64,000 nucleotides of DNA from NCBI RefSeq assembly GCF_024281235.1, contig NZ_JAHWXY010000002.1, forward strand, positions 744,001 to 808,000, read 5' to 3'. The notes under the pieces are model-generated. The model saw nothing but the letters and a program-made list of their open reading frames with translations. It did not search any database and was not told where the DNA came from. How positions within the stretch are numbered: position 1 is the stretch's first letter; each line of letters starts with the position of its first letter. Position numbers and translations under genes: made by a program. Below are positions 1-8,907 of this stretch, one piece after another. Origin of the DNA: Shinella daejeonensis. Lineage in GTDB: Bacteria > Pseudomonadota > Alphaproteobacteria > Rhizobiales > Rhizobiaceae.

Positions 1-196
1 TCATCTCGCTTGCAAGGGACCGGTTCTCCATGTCCACCATCACGCGCTGGCGCAGCTTGATCCGGGTGAAGTCCTCTTCGTTGGCGCGATAGGTGCTCTC
101 GGTCCACGAGCCTGAATCGGCGTAGTCGAAAAACATCCGGGGCACACGCTTGCGGGCGCGGGCCTTGAGGTCGTCGATGGTAAGGGGCGGATGCAA
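1..196 (-). CDS. FMN-dependent alpha-hydroxy-acid dehydrogenase, N-terminal part
   Basis: The minus strand from 196 to the window edge encodes 65 residues beginning with a TTG start (HPPLTIDDLKARARKRVPRM follows). The segment RMFFDYADSGSW is typical of the N-terminus of the L-lactate dehydrogenase/glycolate oxidase (LldD) family, FMN enzymes that oxidise 2-hydroxy acids to 2-oxo acids. The start is supported by a GGAGAG sequence five bases upstream. It lies downstream of hyuB in the same direction, separated by a strong hairpin, so it may be its own unit. The catalytic region lies outside the window, so the substrate cannot be inferred. Confidence 0.85.
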   Translation of the reverse strand, partial: MHPPLTIDDLKARARKRVPRMFFDYADSGSWTESTYRANEEDFTRIKLRQRVMVDMENRSLASEM

Positions 197-260
197 AGTC
201 TCTCCTTTTCCGCGCTCGTGGATTGCGGACCGTCAAACTCGTCATGTGCGATAGATGCGT

Positions 261-286
261 GGACCGCGCGAAGGGGCGCGCGGTCC
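261..286 (-). terminator. Hairpin between hyuB and the hydroxy-acid dehydrogenase
   Basis: Perfect 10-bp inverted repeat GGACCGCGCG / CGCGCGGTCC with a six-base loop lies directly after the hyuB stop. It has no clear T-run on the minus strand, so it may be a factor-dependent terminator or an mRNA-stabilising hairpin. Confidence 0.5.
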
Positions 287-297
287 GGTTTACTCGA

Positions 298-2112
298 TCA
301 GGCCGCCGTTCTCAAAGCGTTTCGACGTTGCGTGGTCGCGGTGAGATCGATGGCGTAGCCGAGATCGTTTTCGGACGGGGTGAGCACGACGCCGTAGATG
401 TCGCGCGCGCGTTCCAGCGTCTCCCATCGCTCGGCAACGTCGTAGAGGACGCGCTGCGGATCGCGATCGAGCGGGTTGCCGTAGCCGCCGCCGGAATTGT
501 CGATGCCACGCAGCCATTCTCCGGGCGCAAGATCGACCTGGGCGACACCCGGAAGCCGCTCTTCATTGCCGTCCAGATCGATCTTGAAGGTTCTGGCGCC
601 GGGGCTGTCGTGGCCGCCGTTGACCCCCTTGGGCGGAAACACCTGCCCGTCGCAGGGAATGGCGACGGTCATCGTGTCCTTCTTCGGGCCGTAGACGAGT
701 TCGGCTCCGGGTGCGCCGCGGAATTTGCCCGGAGCACAGGTGCCCGGATGAATCTGGACGGATTTCATCTGGATCGGATGCTTGACCTCGACCAGTTCGA
801 CGGAGTCCCGGTAGATGAGGCCGGCTGCAACCGGAATGCCATAGGTCAGCCATCCGTCCGCAGACGGGCTTGCCGGGCCGCCGTTGCCGCCGACGAAGAG
901 CTGGTTGATGTAGACCTCGTTGTCGCGGCGGAAATCCCTGCCGGAGACGACAGCCCACCCGGCTCCCATGCCGACGCCGCCTTCCGCAAGCCCGTAACCG
1001 TCGCCGAGTTTGGCGAGCGCGGACTGGGTAAGATTGACCAGACGGTCGCCGACGTTGGTCGTCGCGATCGACGCGGAATGCGGAAAGCTCGTTCGCCCGA
1101 TGACGGCGCCGTCACGCAGCAGCACCCGCACGCGGCGGAAGATGCCGGCGCAGCGCGGAATGTCCGGATCGAGGCAGTTCATGACGCCGGCGATCGAATT
1201 GTTGATCGCGCAGGCCTCGCAAACGTTGAAGCCGTTGTCGAGGCAATCGATATTGTCCCGAAGATCGATCTCGATGGTCGCTTCGGCCGGATCGATGGTG
1301 ATCTTGCAGTTGATGGGAATGCCGTCGGGAAGGCCCGGCAGGGGATCATGCGCGCCATTGTGCGTAATGGTGGCCGCCGGCATCTTGCTGATGGCCTGGA
1401 TGGTGCGCTTTTCCGAATAGTCGATCCACTGCCTGATGAACGCCTTGACCTTGTCCTTGCCATACTTGCGGCAGAACTCCGCAAGACGGCGTTCGCCCAC
1501 CCGCGCGGATCCGACGGCGGCGAGGAAGTCACCGTACCACTGATCCGGTACGCGAATGCGCTTGCGGCACATGCGGATGATGTCGTCGACCATCTTGTAG
1601 TCTCGCTGGACCCGCACGCAGGGGAAGATCAGGCCGCCTTCTTCGTAAACGTCGCGGGCGTAGGGCGCATAGGTCGTGGGTGTCGAATTGCCGGTGTCGG
1701 CCTGATGGGATTTCGCGCAGACCGTGAACATGTGCTCCCCGTCGACGAAGACGGGCACGAGGATCGTATGATCCGCCGGGTGGGTGTTGCCCATATAGGG
1801 ATCATTGTGGAGGAAGGCGTCTCCCGGCGCCAGATCGTCATGCAGCTGCTGCATCGAGATCGTCTGTAGATGCGAGCCGAAAATGTGGACGGGAAGCCCT
1901 TCGGCGGTCGCCAGCAGTTCGTTGTCGCCCGTGACGATCGCGCAGGACATGTCGCGGGCGCTGGCGATGACCGCGGAGCGGGCGGCGCGCAACAGGGTGC
2001 TCGTCATCTCGCGCACGATGCCGTCGACCCGGTTGGCCATGATGGACAACAGCATCGGATCGATGGCTTCGGAAGCGGGCGACGGGGAGGGATTTACGGT
2101 GGGAGCGTTCAT
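298..2112 (-). CDS. hyuB: Hydantoinase B / 5-oxoprolinase-type beta subunit
   Basis: About 604 residues over the full HyuB (hydantoinase B/oxoprolinase) family length. Family-typical stretches include GDAFLHNDPYMGNTHPADH (near residue 100) and NGFNVCEACAINNS. HyuA/HyuB pairs are ATP-dependent amidohydrolases or carboxylases acting on hydantoins, 5-oxoproline or ketones such as acetone and acetophenone. Here the pair sits next to a GntR regulator and a binding protein, so a transported small molecule is likely. I chose ATG 2112, which has AAAGGG eight bases upstream; an ATG/TTG at 2143-2145 overlapping the hyuA stop is an alternative. Substrate unknown. Confidence 0.88.
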   Translation of the reverse strand: MNAPTVNPSPSPASEAIDPMLLSIMANRVDGIVREMTSTLLRAARSAVIASARDMSCAIVTGDNELLATAEGLPVHIFGSHLQTISMQQLHDDLAPGDAFLHNDPYMGNTHPADHTILVPVFVDGEHMFTVCAKSHQADTGNSTPTTYAPYARDVYEEGGLIFPCVRVQRDYKMVDDIIRMCRKRIRVPDQWYGDFLAAVGSARVGERRLAEFCRKYGKDKVKAFIRQWIDYSEKRTIQAISKMPAATITHNGAHDPLPGLPDGIPINCKITIDPAEATIEIDLRDNIDCLDNGFNVCEACAINNSIAGVMNCLDPDIPRCAGIFRRVRVLLRDGAVIGRTSFPHSASIATTNVGDRLVNLTQSALAKLGDGYGLAEGGVGMGAGWAVVSGRDFRRDNEVYINQLFVGGNGGPASPSADGWLTYGIPVAAGLIYRDSVELVEVKHPIQMKSVQIHPGTCAPGKFRGAPGAELVYGPKKDTMTVAIPCDGQVFPPKGVNGGHDSPGARTFKIDLDGNEERLPGVAQVDLAPGEWLRGIDNSGGGYGNPLDRDPQRVLYDVAERWETLERARDIYGVVLTPSENDLGYAIDLTATTQRRNALRTAA

Positions 2113-2141
2113 TTCAGGAACCCTTTGACTGTTCGCGGACA

Positions 2142-4208
2142 TCAAAGCGAGATGATGTAGTTGCTATTGGCGCTGACGCGGGCGGTGGACCCCGGATAGA
2201 CGACGACGGTGGTCGTCGGCTCCTCGATGATCGCCGGTCCGGTGATCGTGCATCCGATTTCGAGATCCTGCCCGCGGTAGACCGGCACATCGTCAATGGA
2301 ATCGCCGAAGTAGGATCTGCGCGTCCCGCTGGAGCCGCTTCCGCTTTCCGCCGTCTTCTCGCCGGCCCAGTTGGCTTTTCCGAGCGAGACGGTCATGCGG
2401 CCGCGCCAGTTGAGGCATTCGACCTGTGCGGTTTCGTCCCGAACGGCAAATACGCGCTCGTGCGACTGGTGAAATGCATCCACGAGTCCCAGGACGTCTT
2501 GCTCCCCTTCAATCCTGCGGCTGGGCAGGGCGGCGTCCAGCTCCCAGACCTGCGTCAGGTAGCGGGCTTCGACCGTATATTCACGCCGGATATTGCCGCC
2601 GGCCGCGATCTCCAGTTGCTCGGAAGCCTTGTCGAGCCGGGTATCGATTTCGTCGAGGGTGTTGCGCACGCCTTCGTAATCGAAGCGTCCGGTCGTGGTG
2701 ACGCAGTTGCCCGATTCCTCGAAGATGATATCGGAGAACTGCATGCCGCTTGCCGAGAGGGCGCTGGCGGTTTTGGGTAGGATGATCGTCCGCACGCCGA
2801 GTTCGCGTGCGATGGGAACGATGTTGATGCCGGCGGCGCCGCCGCCTGCGACAAGCGTCGATTCGCATGGATCGAAGCCCTCCGCGACGGTGATGTCCTG
2901 GATCGCATTGATCATGTGCTCGTTTGCGATGTTGATGATCGCAAAGGCCGCGCGTTCCAGCGAGATGCCGAGCTCCGTCGCCAGGGTCCCGACCGCCTTC
3001 TTCGCTGCGTCGACATCAAGTTTCATCCGCCCGCCGAGGAAGTAGGCGGGATCGATATAACCGAGAACCAGCGCCGCGTCGGTGACCGTCGCCTTGTCGC
3101 CGCCCTTGCCGTAGCAGGCTGGGCCGGGAACGGAACCGGCGGACATCGGCCCGACCCTGAGCAGGCCGCCATTGTCGATCCAGGCGATGGACCCGCCGCC
3201 AGCGCCGATCGACCGCACGTCGACGGACGAGATCGCCGTCAGATGGCCCATCCATTGGCCGCCGAGCCAGGTTTCGCGCGTATATTTGAGCTCGCCTTCG
3301 CGAACCAGCCCGACGTCGAAGGTGGTGCCGCCCGTATCGCAGATGATGACGTCGTCACCGAGATCTTCCATGCGCGAGAAGGCGCGCCCGGCGACCGGCG
3401 CCATGGCCGGGCCGGATTTGACGGTATGGACCGGTTTTTCGACAAGGTCCGCCACATGGGTGCAGCCGCCGGCGGAAGTGGACACCAGGATGTCTCCGGC
3501 AAAGCCTGCGGCCACCAGGTCCCGCTGCATTTCGCGCAGATGGTTCTGCATCAGCGGCTTGATGGAGGCGTCGATCGCCGTCGTCGAAGCGCGGCGATAT
3601 TCGCGCACGATCGGCACGAGCACATGGGACAAGGACACCGCGATGCCCGGTGCTTCTTCGGCGAGGATTTCACCCATGCGCAACTCGTGCAAGGGATTGG
3701 CGATGGACCAGAGGAAGCAGACGGCCGCCGCTTCGAAACCGTCCGACACCAGTCGCTTCGCCAGTTTGCGGGCCGCCGCCTCGTCGAGGCCGGTCACGAC
3801 CTCGCCTTCGGACGATATGCGTTCATCGACTTCGAACGTGTGGCGGCGGGCAATGTAGGGTCTGGGGAAGTCGTAGGAAAAATCATGCGGGCCGAACTTG
3901 CCGCCCTCGCGCGTCACCAGGATGTCCGGAAAGCCCCTGGTGGTCAGGAAGGCCGTCTTTGCGACCTTTCCCTGGACGATCGCGTTCGTGGAGTGGGTCG
4001 TTCCATAGATCAGCAGCCCCGCTTCGCCGAGGAGCGTCTCGACGGAAACACCGAGTTCCCCCGCCGCCATCTGCATGGCGCCGCGCATGCCGTGGAAAAT
4101 CCGGTCCGGCGTGGTCAGCGACTTGCCGATGACGACTTTTCCCCTGTCGTCCTGGACGACCACGTCGGTAAACGTCCCGCCGGTGTCGACTGATATCCTG
4201 TACTTCAT
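2142..4208 (-). CDS. hyuA: Hydantoinase A / 5-oxoprolinase-type alpha subunit (ATP-binding)
   Basis: 688 residues, full family length. The N-terminal DTGGTFTDVV motif (residues 8-17) is the phosphate-binding loop of the ASKHA-like HyuA fold, and GTTHSTNA and DTGGTTFDVG further in are also typical. HyuA phosphorylates the substrate carbonyl so that it can be hydrolysed or carboxylated together with HyuB. It ends where hyuB begins, so the two are translationally coupled, and the GntR gene lies 33 bp upstream. It could be an N-methylhydantoinase, oxoprolinase or acetone/acetophenone-carboxylase-type subunit; the sequence does not decide. Confidence 0.9.
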   Translation of the reverse strand: MKYRISVDTGGTFTDVVVQDDRGKVVIGKSLTTPDRIFHGMRGAMQMAAGELGVSVETLLGEAGLLIYGTTHSTNAIVQGKVAKTAFLTTRGFPDILVTREGGKFGPHDFSYDFPRPYIARRHTFEVDERISSEGEVVTGLDEAAARKLAKRLVSDGFEAAAVCFLWSIANPLHELRMGEILAEEAPGIAVSLSHVLVPIVREYRRASTTAIDASIKPLMQNHLREMQRDLVAAGFAGDILVSTSAGGCTHVADLVEKPVHTVKSGPAMAPVAGRAFSRMEDLGDDVIICDTGGTTFDVGLVREGELKYTRETWLGGQWMGHLTAISSVDVRSIGAGGGSIAWIDNGGLLRVGPMSAGSVPGPACYGKGGDKATVTDAALVLGYIDPAYFLGGRMKLDVDAAKKAVGTLATELGISLERAAFAIINIANEHMINAIQDITVAEGFDPCESTLVAGGGAAGINIVPIARELGVRTIILPKTASALSASGMQFSDIIFEESGNCVTTTGRFDYEGVRNTLDEIDTRLDKASEQLEIAAGGNIRREYTVEARYLTQVWELDAALPSRRIEGEQDVLGLVDAFHQSHERVFAVRDETAQVECLNWRGRMTVSLGKANWAGEKTAESGSGSSGTRRSYFGDSIDDVPVYRGQDLEIGCTITGPAIIEEPTTTVVVYPGSTARVSANSNYIISL

Positions 4209-4241
4209 TCTTATGGTTCCCCTTTGCTGAGCGGTTGTCCG

Positions 4242-4973
4242 CTAGGTCGTATTCAGGCGTTGGAAGTAGCGTTCGACCTCGAGATGGGTCGATTTGATAT
4301 GATCGGCCATGAGCTGGCCGGCGCGTTCCCTGTCTCCGGCGGCAATGGCATCGAGCATCGGCTCGTGGGCTGCCGCCGCATCCTCAAGCGTCGAGAAGAT
4401 CGTGCCCATCATTCCAAGCAGCATCCGAAGCTCGCCGTGGATTTCGTCGAATGCGCGCAGCGAGCGCCGGCTTCGGCTGATTTCGCAGATCGTGCGGTGG
4501 AATTCGGTGTCGAGCGCAAAGGTGGCGGCGATGTCGCCGGCGGCGGCGGCGGCATGCATGCGATCGAGAATATCGCGAAGGCGCGTGAGGTCGCGCGGGC
4601 TTCGGGTCGCGGCGGCCTCCCGGATGACGGCACATTCGATACCGGTCCGGAAGAACATGATGTCATCGGCCTCCTCGCGGCTGATCTCGCGAACGAAGCG
4701 GCCGCGCCGGGGATGGTTGACCAGAAGCCCGACACCTTCAAGGCGGCGGACGGCTTCGCGGATCGGATTCCGGCTGATCCGCAGCTGCTGGGCCAGCTTG
4801 ATCTCCGTGATCTTTTCACCCTGGGCGATCTTGCCGTTTATGATGTCGTTGCGCAGCAGCTCGAAAAGCTGGTCGACGAGGCTGTCGGATTTCAGGGTGT
4901 CTTCCCTGTAATCCGCATCCCCGGCCTCCTCGTCGTGGAGGGCCTTCTCGTTCAACGATCTCAAATACGCCAT
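4242..4973 (-). CDS. GntR-family transcriptional regulator (FCD type)
   Basis: 243 residues. Residues about 33-100 form a GntR winged helix (LRISRNPIREAVRRLEGVGL), followed by an all-helical FCD ligand domain with the metal-binding pattern D..FH near FALDTEFHRTICE and a later AAAHEPMLDAI segment. FadR/FCD regulators usually repress the operon they head and are released by a carboxylate intermediate. The gene is immediately upstream of hyuA in the same direction and downstream of the binding-protein gene, so it probably controls hyuAB. A palindrome just upstream of its ribosome-binding site suggests autoregulation. Confidence 0.9.
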   Translation of the reverse strand: MAYLRSLNEKALHDEEAGDADYREDTLKSDSLVDQLFELLRNDIINGKIAQGEKITEIKLAQQLRISRNPIREAVRRLEGVGLLVNHPRRGRFVREISREEADDIMFFRTGIECAVIREAAATRSPRDLTRLRDILDRMHAAAAAGDIAATFALDTEFHRTICEISRSRRSLRAFDEIHGELRMLLGMMGTIFSTLEDAAAAHEPMLDAIAAGDRERAGQLMADHIKSTHLEVERYFQRLNTT

Positions 4974-4984
4974 TTGCCTGTCCT

Positions 4985-4998
4985 TCTGAAAATTCAGA
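4985..4998. promoter_or_regulatory. Palindrome upstream of the GntR gene, candidate operator
   Basis: TCTGAA-AA-TTCAGA is a perfect 6-bp inverted repeat 12 bases upstream of the GntR start, abutting its AGAAGGA ribosome-binding site. Its position fits an autoregulatory operator; binding is inferred. Confidence 0.4.
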
Positions 4999-5100
4999 GC
5001 CTCATGGGTGGAGAATGCTCCAAACTTTCCCGATACGAAACCGCAGCACCAATGCTGTCGGCAGGTTCGTACCGTATCGGCGATGAGGATGTCTGCCCTT

Positions 5101-6315
5101 TTAGTTTGCCGTCAGGAGCTGCTCGATCGTCGGCACGATGGCGCTTCGATAGACTTCGACCGAACGGAAGCTGCCATCCCTGGTCTCCATGATGAGGAAC
5201 GGGCGGTTGAGCTGAATGTGAACGTCGGGCGTGAAGGTCGTCGGCCCGATCGTGAAGGGCTCGTCCCTGAAGGCGTTGAGCGCGTCAAGGACGGGCCGGG
5301 TTTCCGTCGTCCCGGCTTTTTCAACCGCACGCGCCCATTGTTCGATCATCGAGTAACCGGCGATCGCATAGGACGTCACCGGCGGTTCGTTCCAGCGCGC
5401 CTTGAACGCCTCGACGAAAGCGTTGAGTTCCGGGCGCGGGTCGTCGCCATAGAGCGACATCAGCGCGGGAACATAAAATCCGGATAGGCCGGGCGCCGCA
5501 TCGAGCCAGTAGTTGTCGCTCATCGCCGTATTGGAGAGGATCGGCTGCTGAATGCCGGCGGCCCTCAACTGGCGGACGGCGCTGGCGCCGCCGGGGGTCA
5601 CCGATGACAGGAAGATGAAGTCCGGCTGGACCGGCAGCTGTTTGATGCGGGTGATCTGCGAGGCGATGGAAGCGTCGGAATTGACGAATGTGTCTTCGCC
5701 GACGAGGGTCTCTGCGCCGGCCGCCTCGGACCAGCCGAGCCTGAAGCCCGCGGAGACCGACTTGGTGTACTGGATGAGCGTATCGGTCAGGAGATAGGCG
5801 GTCTTGTAGTTCTGCCCGGCGGCCCATTGCGCCATTGCGATACCTTCGGTCTGCGCGGCCCCGATGCCGGTGAAGGCGAGGGGGCCGACACCCTGGGCGC
5901 CCATCTTGGCATCGCCGGCGATCGAGCTGAAGGAGATGATGTCCGCCGAGGCGGCGGCAAGCGCGGCAGGCGCGCCGAAGTCATAGTCCCCCGAGACGAC
6001 GAGGAAATCGATGCCCGACGCGACAAGTTCCTGGCCAGCCGTGGCCGAGCCTTCGCGTTCGGTCTTGGTGTCGCGAACCTCGTATTCGATCTGCCGGCCA
6101 AGCAGGCCGCCGGCCTTGTTGATCTCCTCGATCTTCAGCACCGCAGCCCTGAAGGGCGCGCTGTCGTAGTTGGCCATCCATCCGGATTCGGCAATGGCAA
6201 AGCCGATTTTGACCGGTTCCCCGGCGGCGACGGCGTGTGTGCCGAAGGCGAGGGTTCCTGCGAGAAGGCTGGTCGAGAGCAGTAATGCCCGTCTTTTCAG
6301 AATTATCTGCGTCAT
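5101..6315 (-). CDS. ABC transporter substrate-binding protein, branched-chain amino-acid (LivJ/LivK) type
   Basis: 404 residues. A basic n-region and hydrophobic stretch (ALLLSTSLLAGTLAF) followed by AVAAGEPV gives a Sec signal peptide cleaved near residue 30. The mature part is a type-I periplasmic binding protein (KIGFAIAESGWMANYDSAPF; EINKAGGLLGRQIEYEVRDT). Start 6315 was chosen because AAAAGGGG lies upstream; the longer frame adds residues in front of the signal peptide. No permease adjoins it, so it may feed the LivFGMH system 3 kb upstream or an unlinked one. A TTGACA hexamer sits about 80 bp upstream, but its -10 is weak. The 291-bp space to 6606 shows no convincing gene. Confidence 0.88.
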   Translation of the reverse strand: MTQIILKRRALLLSTSLLAGTLAFGTHAVAAGEPVKIGFAIAESGWMANYDSAPFRAAVLKIEEINKAGGLLGRQIEYEVRDTKTEREGSATAGQELVASGIDFLVVSGDYDFGAPAALAAASADIISFSSIAGDAKMGAQGVGPLAFTGIGAAQTEGIAMAQWAAGQNYKTAYLLTDTLIQYTKSVSAGFRLGWSEAAGAETLVGEDTFVNSDASIASQITRIKQLPVQPDFIFLSSVTPGGASAVRQLRAAGIQQPILSNTAMSDNYWLDAAPGLSGFYVPALMSLYGDDPRPELNAFVEAFKARWNEPPVTSYAIAGYSMIEQWARAVEKAGTTETRPVLDALNAFRDEPFTIGPTTFTPDVHIQLNRPFLIMETRDGSFRSVEVYRSAIVPTIEQLLTAN

Positions 6316-6606
6316 GCATCGATCCCCTTTTATATTTTGTTCAATGCGGACTGTGGACAATTTTACTGTTGCCATTACCCCACCCTGTGTCAAGCGGAAA
6401 ATATGACGATGGGCTTGCCGGTGCGTTGCGATCGCCCTCGATGGCGGTCGATCGTGATGGGCGGGTTTGGGAGCCGATACGGCCGGCGGAGGAGGATCTA
6501 CCGTGTTGCCGGGCGGTCAGGCTCAGGCAATTGCGCACATAAACCCGGTCCGGGTTTTTGCAGGAATGGCTCTGATGTGACCTGGTATCGACGGGAATAG
6601 CCCGGT

Positions 6607-7371
6607 TTATCGGGCGAGATAGCCGCCATCCGCTTCGTAGCAGGCGCCGGTTACGAAGGATGCGGCGCCGGAGAGCAGGAAGAGGATCACATTCGTGATT
6701 TCGTCCGGCTGTCCGAGACGTTCCATCGGATGAAGCAATGCCGCCGCCCGTTTCTTCTCGTCACTCAGATGCGCAAGCAGCGGTGTCTCGATGAACCCGG
6801 GGGCGACCGCGTTAACGCGCACGCCCTGCGCCGCATGGTCGAGTGCGGCCGCCTTGGTGAGGCCGATCACGCCGTGCTTGGCCGCGGTATAGGAAGGCTG
6901 CCCGGCAAAGGCGCGAAATCCCATGATGGAGGCGACATTGACGATGGAACCCCCGCCGTTCGCGAGCATGGCTGGGATCTGGTAGCGAAGGCAATGGAAG
7001 ACGCCGGTCAGGTTGACAGCGATGACCCGGTCCCAGTCCTCGGCCGGATAGCATGCCGTCTCGCAGCGGGGCAGGTCGATCCCGGCGGAATTGACGGCGA
7101 GATCGAGACGCCCGAAATGACGGACCGCCTGCGCAATCGCTGCTTCCACGCCTGGGGCCGCCGTCACGTCCAGGTCGAGGGCCAGAACCTCGTCCGATCC
7201 GAGCGTTTTCGCAAATGCCGCAAGCCGCTCCCCGTCCCGGTCGGTCAGGATCAGCTTCGCTCCAAGGTCGGCGAGACGCGTAGCGGTCGCAGCGCCGATG
7301 CCCGAAGCCGCGCCGGAAAGGAAGGCGACCTTGCCCGCAAAGCCCGCGGGATCGAAAGGGGAAGATGACAT
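6607..7371 (-). CDS. Short-chain dehydrogenase/reductase (SDR)
   Basis: 254 residues, classical SDR. The cofactor motif SGAASGIGAATATRL is near residue 20, NSAGI near 94, and the catalytic S..Y..K set (ASIMG, then PSYTAAKHGVIG near 157-168) is intact. The acidic residue of LTDRDGERL after beta-2 suggests NAD(H) preference. It oxidises or reduces a hydroxyl/keto group of an unknown island substrate. It follows the XRE-cupin gene with a 19-bp gap and is probably co-transcribed with it from a promoter near 8000. Confidence 0.9.
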   Translation of the reverse strand: MSSSPFDPAGFAGKVAFLSGAASGIGAATATRLADLGAKLILTDRDGERLAAFAKTLGSDEVLALDLDVTAAPGVEAAIAQAVRHFGRLDLAVNSAGIDLPRCETACYPAEDWDRVIAVNLTGVFHCLRYQIPAMLANGGGSIVNVASIMGFRAFAGQPSYTAAKHGVIGLTKAAALDHAAQGVRVNAVAPGFIETPLLAHLSDEKKRAAALLHPMERLGQPDEITNVILFLLSGAASFVTGACYEADGGYLAR

Positions 7372-7390
7372 GGGGGCGTTGCGCTCTGCT

Positions 7391-7975
7391 CTATTTGTAG
7401 ACGCCGACCCAGATGATGATGGCCGGCTCGCTCTCGGAGGGATTGCGGGAGCGATAGGTCAGGGAACGGTCGAAACGGTAGCTGTCGCCTTCGACGAGTT
7501 CGAATTTTTCCTCATCCACCCACAGTTCCAGTCGGCCCTTGAGGATATAGCCGTATTCGGCGCCCGCGATCGGCACATGCTTGGCTTCGGTCTCCAGTCC
7601 GGGCTCGAAGGTCGACATCATGAACTCGACATCCGGATCGAGTTGCGGCGTCAGAAGCTCTGTCCTGGCCCCCCGGTGAAGCAGGAAACGGCGCTGACCG
7701 CTGCGCACGACAATGTCCTTCTCGCGCTCGGCTTCCGGCTGCTTTTCCTCCAGATCGACGAACCAGCTCATCGGCACGCCGAAAATCGTGCACGCGGCGT
7801 AGAGATCCTTCAGTGTCGGTTGCGACAACCCGCGTTCGAGCTGACTGACATAGCCGGTCGAACGGTTCAGCCCTTCGGCAAGCTGCTGGATCGTGATGCG
7901 CCGGGACCGCCGCAATTCACGCAGCGTCTTTCCCACGTGATCGGGAACCTTTGCATCAAGAATGAAATTGGACAT
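7391..7975 (-). CDS. XRE-family regulator with C-terminal cupin domain
   Basis: 194 residues. Residues about 15-70 form an XRE helix-turn-helix (GKTLRELRRSRRITIQQLAE, then NRSTGYVSQLERGLSQP), and residues about 115-192 a cupin_2 barrel (PIAGAEYGYILKGRLELWVD, then LVEGDSYRFDRSLTYRSRN). Such HTH-cupin proteins (PuuR/SutR-like) sense small metabolites in the barrel. It heads an operon with the SDR at 6607. One copy of the repeated TTCAT-N3-AGTGAT motif lies 19 bp from its start, so autoregulation and control of the whole island are plausible. Confidence 0.92.
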   Translation of the reverse strand: MSNFILDAKVPDHVGKTLRELRRSRRITIQQLAEGLNRSTGYVSQLERGLSQPTLKDLYAACTIFGVPMSWFVDLEEKQPEAEREKDIVVRSGQRRFLLHRGARTELLTPQLDPDVEFMMSTFEPGLETEAKHVPIAGAEYGYILKGRLELWVDEEKFELVEGDSYRFDRSLTYRSRNPSESEPAIIIWVGVYK

Positions 7976-7993
7976 CGCGCATAACCTGATAAA

Positions 7994-8007
7994 TTCATTT
8001 TAGTGAT
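7994..8007 (-). promoter_or_regulatory. Island motif TTCAT-N3-AGTGAT, copy C, upstream of the XRE-cupin gene
   Basis: TTCAT TTT AGTGAT on the plus strand, 19 bp upstream of the regulator start. The same 11 fixed bases with the same spacing and orientation occur at 13570 and 15204, each in front of a minus-strand operon head. Confidence 0.5.
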
Positions 8008-8094
8008 GGGATTGATAAGATACTTCACCAAAGTCAATGCAGGATAGCGACGGCATCGGCAACAGGATCGGTTCTCCCCATCTGCGGTCCCATG

Positions 8095-8865
8095 TCAACC
8101 GAAGGTTCCCGCCGTGGTGCCGCCGTCGAGCATATAGACCATGCCGTTGGCGTAGCTCGCCTGCGGCGACAGCAGATGCGAGATGGCATCCGCCACTTCC
8201 TCCGGCCGGGCGAAGCGGCCGAGCGGCACCCGACGTTCATAGAACGCGCGATCGTAGGCGCCGTCATTCTCCTTCAGAAGGCCGTCGGCCATCGGCGTTG
8301 CGACAAAACTCGGGCAAACCACGTTGCTGCGAAGGCCGCCCGGGCCATGATCGAGCGCCATACAGCGGATCAGTCCGACGACGCCGTGCTTGGAAGCGCT
8401 ATAGGCGGCATAGCCGCGCGATCCGCGTATGCCGGAATCCGAACTGACCGCGACGAAGGCGGAGGCGGGGTTTTTCAACAGGTGAGGGACGGCATGCCTC
8501 GCCAGCAGGAACGGCCCGGTAAGGTTCACGGCCAGCGTGACGTTCCAGATCTCGTCGGTCAACGCCGTGACATCGCCCTTGTGCGCGACGCCGGCGGCGG
8601 CGACCACGCCGGAAAGAAAACCATGCGTCTTGACGGCGCGCTCGACCGCCGTTTTCACATCGCTGTCCGAAGCGGCGTCGCCGGCGACGTCAAGCACATC
8701 GGCACCTTCCTGCCGGCAGGCGCCCGCGACGTCGAGCAACATTGCGGCATTGCGATCGAACAGGGTGAGCGCGACGCCGGCCTTTGCAAGCCCGAGCGCC
8801 GTCGCGCGTCCGATGCCGGATGCCGCGCCGGAGATCAGGATGGAGGCTGCCCGGGCTTTCGCCAT
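8095..8865 (-). CDS. Short-chain dehydrogenase/reductase (SDR)
   Basis: 256 residues. The Rossmann motif SGAASGIGRATALGL is at the N-terminus; catalytic residues appear as SSDSG followed by AAYSASKHGVVGLIR. LFDRNAAML after beta-2 suggests NAD specificity. ATG 8865 was chosen because GGAG lies eight bases upstream; a TTG four codons earlier is possible. It lies 42 bp downstream of livF and is probably the last gene of the transporter operon, so it may act on the transported compound or its first product. Confidence 0.9.
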   Translation of the reverse strand: MAKARAASILISGAASGIGRATALGLAKAGVALTLFDRNAAMLLDVAGACRQEGADVLDVAGDAASDSDVKTAVERAVKTHGFLSGVVAAAGVAHKGDVTALTDEIWNVTLAVNLTGPFLLARHAVPHLLKNPASAFVAVSSDSGIRGSRGYAAYSASKHGVVGLIRCMALDHGPGGLRSNVVCPSFVATPMADGLLKENDGAYDRAFYERRVPLGRFARPEEVADAISHLLSPQASYANGMVYMLDGGTTAGTFG

Positions 8866-8907
8866 GTCTTTCTCCAATCGGCTGTTTCTTTCCCGATTTG
8901 ACCGGTC

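Noticed and set aside
223-1869. Plus-strand frame of 548 codons antisense to hyuB
   Set aside because: hyuB on the other strand is unmistakable. The antisense frame is the usual by-product of high-GC codon usage and shows no domain pattern.
2916-4193. Plus-strand frame of 425 codons antisense to hyuA
   Set aside because: Compositionally biased shadow (Asp, Arg, Gly, His rich) without motifs or a ribosome-binding site.
5031-5076. Strong intrinsic terminator after the binding-protein gene
   Set aside because: CCGATACG/CGTATCGG form a distant inverted repeat, but the loop is long and no T-run follows, so termination is not supported.
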